From an uncultured Clostridia bacterium (GTDB taxonomy: Bacteria; Bacillota; Clostridia; UMGS1810), in contig CAKSFP010000038.1 in assembly GCA_934454585.1 (NCBI GenBank), forward strand, positions 1 to 19,181: a stretch of DNA of 19,181 nt. Direction: 5' to 3'. The position numbers and the translations under genes were made by a program. A model generated the notes under the pieces. The model saw only the letters and a list, made by a program, of their open reading frames with translations. It was not told where the DNA came from and ran no database searches. Numbering within the stretch: position 1 is the stretch's first letter; each line of letters begins with the position of its first letter. Below are positions 15,661-19,181 of the stretch, piece by piece.

Positions 15661-17016
15661 ATGAACGGCAAAATAGTATGGACGGCGGAAAATAAAGATA
15701 CCGTCATAAAATTCAGCGACGAGTACATTCGCTTTCTGAACAATTCAAAAACGGAGCGCCTGTGCGTGAGATATTCCATGCGCATGGCAGAAAAAGCGGG
15801 GTTCGTAAACATTGACAGCCTCGACAGCGTGAAACCCGGCGACAAGGTATTCAAGATAAACAGGGGAAAGAACATTGTGCTTGCCATAGCCGGCAGCGAC
15901 GATATCCTGAACGGAGTAAACCTGGTTGCGGCACACATAGACAGCCCCAGACTTGATCTCAAGCCGAATCCGCTCTATGAGGATTCCAACCTGGCGCTGT
16001 TTAAGACCCATTATTACGGCGGCATAAAGAAATATCAGTGGACGGCTATACCGCTTTCCATGATCGGCGTTGTGGTGCTCAGCGATGAGACGGTCGTTGA
16101 CATAAACATAGGTGAGGACGAGGGCGACCCCAAATTCACCGTGACGGATCTTCTGCCGCACCTTGCAAAAGACCAGATGTCCAAAAAGATGTCCGAGGTA
16201 TTCACGGGCGAGGAGCTTAATGTTCTTGCCGGTTCTATCCCGGCGGACTGCGAGAAGGACAAATTCAAACAGACGGTTCTCAATATCCTCAAAGAGAAAT
16301 ATAACATCTCCGAGGACGATTTTGTCAGTGCCGAACTGGAGATAGTGCCGAGTTTCCCGGCGTGCACAGTCGGTCTGGATTCGTCTCTCGTCGGCTCTTA
16401 CGGTCAGGACGACAGAGTTTGCGGCTACACCGCACTCAAAGCGATATGTGACATGAGCGCACCAAAGCGTACATCAATCTGCTTCCTTGCCGACAAGGAG
16501 GAGATCGGCTCCATGGGCAACACGGGCATGAAGGGCAGATTCTTTGAGAACTTCCTTGCGGAGCTTATATACAAGATGAAAGGCGAGTACAACGATATGT
16601 TCATCAGAAAAGCGCTTACGGCGTCCATGTGCCTGTCGTCCGATGTCACCGCCGGTGTAGACCCGACCTACAAGAGCGTGAACGAGGACAACAACAGCGC
16701 ATTTATCGGCTGCGGAGTGGCTTTCTGCAAGTACACCGGCGCACACGGCAAAGGCTCGACTTCCGATGCCAACGCCGAGTATGTGGGCAAAATCAGAAAC
16801 ATCTTCAACAAAGCCGGCGTTCAGTGGCAGATATGCGAGCTGGGCAAGGTTGACCAGGGCGGCGGCGGAACTGTCGCTCAGTATATAGCAAACCTTGATG
16901 TGGACACCATAGACTGCGGCGTGCCGCTGCTGTCAATGCACGCACCGTTCGAGATTGCAAGCAAGGCTGATGTGTACAGCGCATATCAGGGATATCTTGC
17001 TTTCTATAAGGCATAA
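15661..17016 (+). CDS. M18-family zinc aminopeptidase
   Basis: A cytoplasmic metallo-aminopeptidase of family M18 (aspartyl aminopeptidase type), releasing N-terminal residues, often acidic ones, from peptides. 451 aa. The co-catalytic metal-site motifs are in order: AAHIDSPRLDLK (H92, D94), GQDDRVCGY (D250/D251), DKEEIGSMGNTG (E280, E281), SSDVTAGVDP (D328) and LLSMHAPFE (H427). The start at 15661 has AGGAGG (15645-15650) with a 10-nt spacer; the upstream in-frame ATG at 15619 has no ribosome site and lies in the leader hairpin. It is flanked by its own promoter and a strong terminator, so it is monocistronic. Confidence 0.94.
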   Translation: MNGKIVWTAENKDTVIKFSDEYIRFLNNSKTERLCVRYSMRMAEKAGFVNIDSLDSVKPGDKVFKINRGKNIVLAIAGSDDILNGVNLVAAHIDSPRLDLKPNPLYEDSNLALFKTHYYGGIKKYQWTAIPLSMIGVVVLSDETVVDINIGEDEGDPKFTVTDLLPHLAKDQMSKKMSEVFTGEELNVLAGSIPADCEKDKFKQTVLNILKEKYNISEDDFVSAELEIVPSFPACTVGLDSSLVGSYGQDDRVCGYTALKAICDMSAPKRTSICFLADKEEIGSMGNTGMKGRFFENFLAELIYKMKGEYNDMFIRKALTASMCLSSDVTAGVDPTYKSVNEDNNSAFIGCGVAFCKYTGAHGKGSTSDANAEYVGKIRNIFNKAGVQWQICELGKVDQGGGGTVAQYIANLDVDTIDCGVPLLSMHAPFEIASKADVYSAYQGYLAFYKA

Positions 17017-17027
17017 AATAAACAAAG

Positions 17028-17065
17028 AGTGCGGCAAAACGAAACCGTTTTGCCGCACTTTTTTT
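17028..17065 (+). terminator. Intrinsic terminator of the aminopeptidase gene
   Basis: A perfect 14-bp stem: AGTGCGGCAAAACG (17028-17041), loop AAAC, CGTTTTGCCGCACT (17046-17059), then a run of seven T (17059-17065). It lies 11 nt after the stop. It separates the aminopeptidase transcript from the convergent-promoter locus that follows. Confidence 0.95.
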
Positions 17066-17111
17066 GTTCGTGCGAAAAACTTCGACCGCATAATACAATT
17101 CCGAATATATC

Positions 17112-17140
17112 TTGACATTTATTGTCGAATTTGATATAAT
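17112..17140 (+). promoter_or_regulatory. Perfect consensus SigA promoter, rightward, of the small-peptide locus
   Basis: TTGACA (17112-17117), exactly 17 nt, TATAAT (17135-17140): both hexamers are full consensus. The predicted start falls on or next to G17148, the first base of GTGGAAACCCA. No annotated-size gene lies downstream on this strand, so it must serve the 17148-17498 transcript. Confidence 0.85.
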
Positions 17141-17200
17141 ATTTTCCGTGGAAACCCACCGTTGTACAGTCGATTTTCAATCCTCCTTGCAGGCGGTGTG

Positions 17201-17305
17201 ATGGTTAAAAAAGATGGTTGCCTCATGTTGTTCTTAAGAGCAGAGAGGAGGCGGAGTTGTGTTCGCTCTTTTGTCGGATTTTGCGGGAAAGGAGTGATGC
17301 GATGA
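17201..17305 (+). CDS. Hypothetical 34-aa upstream peptide overlapping the 47-aa ORF
   Basis: ATG at 17201 and stop TGA at 17303-17305. The sequence starts MVKKDGCLMLFLRAERRR and ends SFVGFCGKGVMR; it is basic, with three cysteines (C7, C20, C28). A GGCGGTG stretch precedes the ATG but is close (a few nt), so initiation is uncertain. The stop overlaps the start of the 47-aa ORF as ATGA, an arrangement that allows coupled translation, as for mok and hok. Codons 4-8 lie in the 12-bp helix formed with the RNA 3' end. I do not recognise the peptide; it may act only in regulation. Confidence 0.35.
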   Translation: MVKKDGCLMLFLRAERRRSCVRSFVGFCGKGVMR

Positions 17306-17445
17306 TATACTTAGCGGCTATTAGTCAAATATGCAATATCGTTAAATTTGCATACGGTATCATCAGATACATGTGGGCTAATAGAAAGAAAGTTAGCCAT
17401 CTGCTGCAACAGGTGGCTAACAAGTTTCGTGGCTTACTGAAGTAA
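17302..17445 (+). CDS. Hypothetical 47-aa cationic membrane-type peptide (candidate type I toxin)
   Basis: Starts at 17302 with AAGGAG (17289-17294) and a 7-nt spacer, a strong site for so short an ORF; stop TAA at 17443-17445. The first half is hydrophobic (MIYLAAISQICNIVKFAYGI, then IRYMWA) and could form one membrane helix. The second half is amphipathic and basic (NRKKVSHLLQQVANKFRG, then LLK). By count there are eight Lys/Arg and no Asp/Glu. Size and layout resemble small membrane toxins of Gram-positive type I systems (TxpA, BsrG, Fst), but I see no direct sequence match. An antisense RNA is predicted over its 3' half. Alternatives: a small membrane regulator, an antimicrobial-type peptide, or a chance ORF inside a structured RNA. 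Confidence 0.55.
   Translation: MIYLAAISQICNIVKFAYGIIRYMWANRKKVSHLLQQVANKFRGLLK
17384..17421 (-). terminator. Probable terminator of the leftward antisense RNA
   Basis: On the minus strand GTTAGCCACCTG, loop TTGCAG, CAGATGGCTAAC form a 12-bp stem (one wobble or mismatch), followed at once by TTTCTTTCTAT. On the plus strand the same stem is followed by AAGTTTCG, a poor T-tract, so termination should favour the leftward RNA. Confidence 0.6.
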
Positions 17446-17498
17446 GTCACATATAGATTTGTCAATCGTTTGTTATGGCAACCGTCTTGGGTTTCCAC
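17384..17498 (-). ncRNA. Predicted antisense RNA of about 115 nt (candidate antitoxin)
   Basis: Inferred from the minus-strand promoter (-10 at 17505-17510) and the hairpin plus T-rich tract ending near 17384. Its 5' end, GUGGAAACCCA followed by AGACGGUUGCC, is nearly the same as two segments at the 5' end of the rightward RNA, and is fully complementary to that RNA's 3' end. It covers the last roughly 20 codons of the 47-aa ORF and its 3' region. The geometry matches 3'-overlapping antitoxins of Bacillus type I systems. No ORF of note is seen in it. Confidence 0.55.
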
Positions 17499-17504
17499 AC
17501 CTTT

Positions 17505-17532
17505 ATTATAACATAAAATAAATAAATGTCAA
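17505..17532 (-). promoter_or_regulatory. Consensus SigA promoter, leftward, facing the small-peptide gene
   Basis: On the minus strand TTGACA (17527-17532), 16-nt spacer, TATAAT (17505-17510). The predicted start near 17498 is again the first base of GTGGAAACCCA, mirroring the rightward promoter. It could only drive the antisense RNA, since radA ends upstream of it at 17660. Confidence 0.75.
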
Positions 17533-17659
17533 TAGCTTATTTGTGAGGTTTTTCTGCCGGTTGCCGACCGTGACATCCGACATACACAGACGGCACGATA
17601 CTTTGTGCGTACAGGAAATATATACTCCTCGACTTTGCGGAAAGTTGCAAAGGGGATGT

Positions 17660-19036
17660 TTATTCCTTATCTTCAAGTTTAACCAATATCGCAATAGCCT
17701 GTCTGACGGTAGTCACGGGCAGCAGCTCTATCCCTGTTATCCTGTCGAGTCCTTTCATATTTGACTGGGGCAGAATACAGCGTGTGAATCCCATTTTCTT
17801 TGCTTCGTTTATGCGCCTGTCCGCATAGCTTACGGAGCGCACTTCGCCCGTGAGACCAACCTCGCCGAGAATAAGGATTTTTGAATGTATCACAAAGTTT
17901 TTGCAGCTTGACGCTATCGCCGTGATGACAGCCAGGTCCGTTGCCGGTTCGTTTATCTTTAATCCTCCGACCACATTTATGTATACATCAAGACTTTGCA
18001 TATTGAAATTGAGCTTTTTCTCCAATATTGCCGTGAGCAGAATTGCCCTGTTCAGGTCAAATCCCGTGGACATTCGCCTTGCGTTGCCGAATCCTGTCGG
18101 CGTAGTGAGAGTCTGCACCTCGGCAAGCACCGGGCGCGTGCCCTCAAGTGTGCACACGACTGTCGAGCCGGATACCCCGGCAGGTCTGCCGGAGAGCAGC
18201 ATCTGTGACGGATTCTCCACTTCTTCAAGTCCCGTATCTTTCATCTCAAACACGCCTATTTCATTGGTTGAGCCGAAACGGTTTTTCACCGTGCGCAGTA
18301 TTCTGTACGACTGGTGGCGCTCCCCCTCAAAGTAGAGCACGCAGTCCACCATGTGTTCAAGCACCCGCGGACCGGCTATGTTGCCGTCCTTTGTCACATG
18401 ACCGACAATGAATATGGATATGTTGTTCTCCTTTGCCAGCCGCATGAGAAAATGCGTCGCTTCTCTTACCTGACCCACACTGCCGGGCGTGGAGGCGATA
18501 TCGGCTTTGAATATGGTCTGTATCGAGTCCACAATCATGACTTGCGGATGAATCTCCTTTGCCTGGAATATTATGTTGTCAAGGTTTGTTTCGCTCATGA
18601 GGTACAGCCTGTCTGTGGTGATGCCGAGCCTGTCGGCGCGCAGTTTTATCTGACTGTCCGATTCCTCGCCCGATACATACAGTATGTCGCAGCTTTTGCC
18701 TAAGTTGCCGCATATCTGCAGCAGCAGGGTGGATTTGCCTATGCCCGGATCGCCGCCCACGAGCACGAGTGAACCGGGCACTATGCCGCCTCCGAGCACT
18801 CTGTCAAGCTCCTTTGAGTGAGTTTTGAATCGTTTTTCTTCGCTTGTGGTTATATCTTTCAGCTTGCGCGGTGCCTGTGACATTGCGCCCGACGGTGAAA
18901 CTGAGGCATATTTGGTTTTCGGCAGCTCCACTTCTTCGTTAAGTGTGTTCCATTCGCCGCATGACGGGCATTTGCCGAGCCACTTCGGTGATGAATAGCC
19001 GCATTCGGAGCAAACATATTTTGTGGTTGTTTTCAT
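17660..19036 (-). CDS. radA: DNA repair protein RadA (Sms)
   Basis: A RecA-like ATPase/helicase that promotes branch migration and processing of recombination intermediates (family knowledge). I start it at 19036 (458 aa): AAAGGA on the minus strand is 8 nt before this ATG, while the ATG at 19066 has no ribosome site. Domains: N-terminal zinc ribbon CSECG (C9, C12) and CPSCG (C23, C26); Walker A GGDPGIGKST (94-103); Walker B region VMIVD (166-170); the RadA-specific KNRFGST (251-257); and a C-terminal Lon-like domain (about 280-458, with VGGLKINEPATDLAV and ILGEVGLTGEVR). Length is normal. No good terminator is seen between its stop and the convergent-promoter locus. Confidence 0.97.
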   Translation of the reverse strand: MKTTTKYVCSECGYSSPKWLGKCPSCGEWNTLNEEVELPKTKYASVSPSGAMSQAPRKLKDITTSEEKRFKTHSKELDRVLGGGIVPGSLVLVGGDPGIGKSTLLLQICGNLGKSCDILYVSGEESDSQIKLRADRLGITTDRLYLMSETNLDNIIFQAKEIHPQVMIVDSIQTIFKADIASTPGSVGQVREATHFLMRLAKENNISIFIVGHVTKDGNIAGPRVLEHMVDCVLYFEGERHQSYRILRTVKNRFGSTNEIGVFEMKDTGLEEVENPSQMLLSGRPAGVSGSTVVCTLEGTRPVLAEVQTLTTPTGFGNARRMSTGFDLNRAILLTAILEKKLNFNMQSLDVYINVVGGLKINEPATDLAVITAIASSCKNFVIHSKILILGEVGLTGEVRSVSYADRRINEAKKMGFTRCILPQSNMKGLDRITGIELLPVTTVRQAIAILVKLEDKE

Positions 19037-19137
19037 TTGCATTTTCCTTTCGGTCAAATCTACCATATAATTTTACTACATAGGCGATTGTAAAATTACG
19101 AACTAAAAAAATGTGTATAACTTTTTGCGTTTTTTGA

Positions 19138-19181
19138 ATCCCTCAGTCACCTACGGTGACAGCTCCCTTTAGCAAGGGTGC
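19138..19181. repeat. Partial dispersed intergenic repeat at the right edge
   Basis: CCCTCAGTCACCTACGGTGA followed by CAGCTCCCTTTAGCAAGGG. It holds the small inverted repeat TCACC-TAC-GGTGA and resembles a dispersed hairpin repeat common in gut clostridia (recollection). It is cut by the window end, so its extent is unknown. Confidence 0.5.

Larger units (their letters stand above)
17148..17498 (+). ncRNA. Predicted structured transcript carrying small ORFs (candidate type I toxin mRNA)
   Basis: Inferred RNA of about 351 nt from the consensus promoter. Its first bases GUGGAAACCC (17148-17157) pair with GGGUUUCCAC (17489-17498), and AAGAUGGUUGCC (17211-17222) pairs with GGCAACCGUCUU (17477-17488; 12 bp with one G-U). 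The two helices can stack into about 22 bp that bring the ends together. Internal stems: 17331-17336 with 17348-17353; 17357-17361 with 17366-17370; 17392-17403 with 17410-17421; 17429-17437 with 17442-17450 (spanning the peptide stop codon). It contains ORFs of 34 and 47 codons. No T-run follows 17498, so the 3' end is uncertain. It does not look like tmRNA, RNase P, SRP or 6S RNA. The alternative is a non-coding RNA with chance ORFs. Confidence 0.6.
17112..17532. repeat. Imperfect terminal inverted repeats, each containing a promoter
   Basis: The left end (17112-17158) and the reverse complement of the right end (17488-17532) share TTGACATTTATT, a 16-17 nt spacer, TATAAT, a 6-7 nt discriminator and GTGGAAACCCA. 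The ends are about 45 nt each and enclose roughly 330 nt. I see no clear target-site duplication, so mobility is possible but unproven. Confidence 0.75.

Noticed and set aside
17218..17301. N-terminal extension of the 47-aa peptide to 75 aa
   Set aside because: It would start at a TTG without a ribosome site, whereas 17302 has AAGGAG at good spacing.
17148..17498. tmRNA, RNase P RNA, SRP RNA or 6S RNA
   Set aside because: Ends and overall size suggested a known RNA, but there is no tRNA-like T-arm with CCA, no GAGGAAAGTCC block, no SRP GGAAGCAGCC loop, and the locus has a mirrored promoter on the other strand.
17148..17498. Retron non-coding RNA
   Set aside because: The ends are inverted repeats as in a retron, but no reverse transcriptase gene lies nearby; radA is the next gene.
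17506..17694. 62-codon minus-strand reading frame between radA and the small-peptide locus
   Set aside because: No ribosome site, overlaps the radA 3' end and the leftward promoter, and shows no family features.

Overview
The window looks like chromosomal DNA of an uncultured, moderate-GC gut-type clostridium (Bacillota, probably the Oscillospirales/Ruminococcaceae side). This rests on strong AGGAGG ribosome-binding sites, SigA-type promoters, a zapA-U32-mre-pbp2-min-mgsA gene neighbourhood, a TagO/MnaA-type envelope pathway, and dispersed hairpin-forming intergenic repeats. The taxonomic placement is inference; no rRNA is present.

Layout. 1-306: two tandem copies of a 110-nt hairpin-bearing intergenic repeat, then a promoter and a perfect 11-bp hairpin leading into a rightward AlaX-type tRNA-editing protein (334-1494). 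1513-6085: a rightward cluster that starts at a good promoter whose -10 lies in a perfect 14-bp palindrome. It encodes mannose-6-phosphate isomerase, a WecA/TagO-type polyprenyl-phosphate sugar-phosphate transferase, UDP-GlcNAc 2-epimerase and an AI-2E-family membrane protein, and ends in a terminator at 6170-6236. The first three supply sugar precursors and the lipid-linked first step for a wall glycopolymer.

15390 down to 6235: a tightly packed leftward operon, zapA - U32 protein - dut - maf - mreB - mreC - mreD - PBP2 - MinD-like ATPase - mgsA. It combines cell-elongation genes with division and housekeeping genes. From my knowledge of clostridial genomes, PBP2 is usually followed by minC-minD-minE-rodA-mgsA. 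Here minC, minE and rodA are absent, and the remaining MinD-like protein has lost the P-loop lysine and the aspartate needed for hydrolysis.

15391-15660 is an AT-rich divergent promoter region. 15661-17016 is an M18 aminopeptidase followed by a textbook terminator. 19036 down to 17660 is radA, and the window ends inside another dispersed repeat.

The most unusual part is the roughly 600-nt gap between the aminopeptidase and radA. It holds two convergent consensus promoters set in an imperfect terminal inverted repeat. The predicted starts of both transcripts fall on the same sequence, GTGGAAACCCA. The rightward transcript (about 350 nt) carries a 34-aa reading frame that overlaps, by ATGA, a well-initiated 47-aa peptide with a hydrophobic first half, a strongly basic second half and no acidic residue. 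Its 5' and 3' ends can pair over about 22 bp. The leftward transcript would be a roughly 115-nt antisense RNA ending at a hairpin and T-rich tract inside the peptide gene. This architecture resembles a type I toxin-antitoxin locus, with a 3'-overlapping antisense as in txpA/RatA and bsrG/SR4 and end-to-end mRNA pairing as in hok and aapA1. I do not recognise the family, and the function is inference from architecture.
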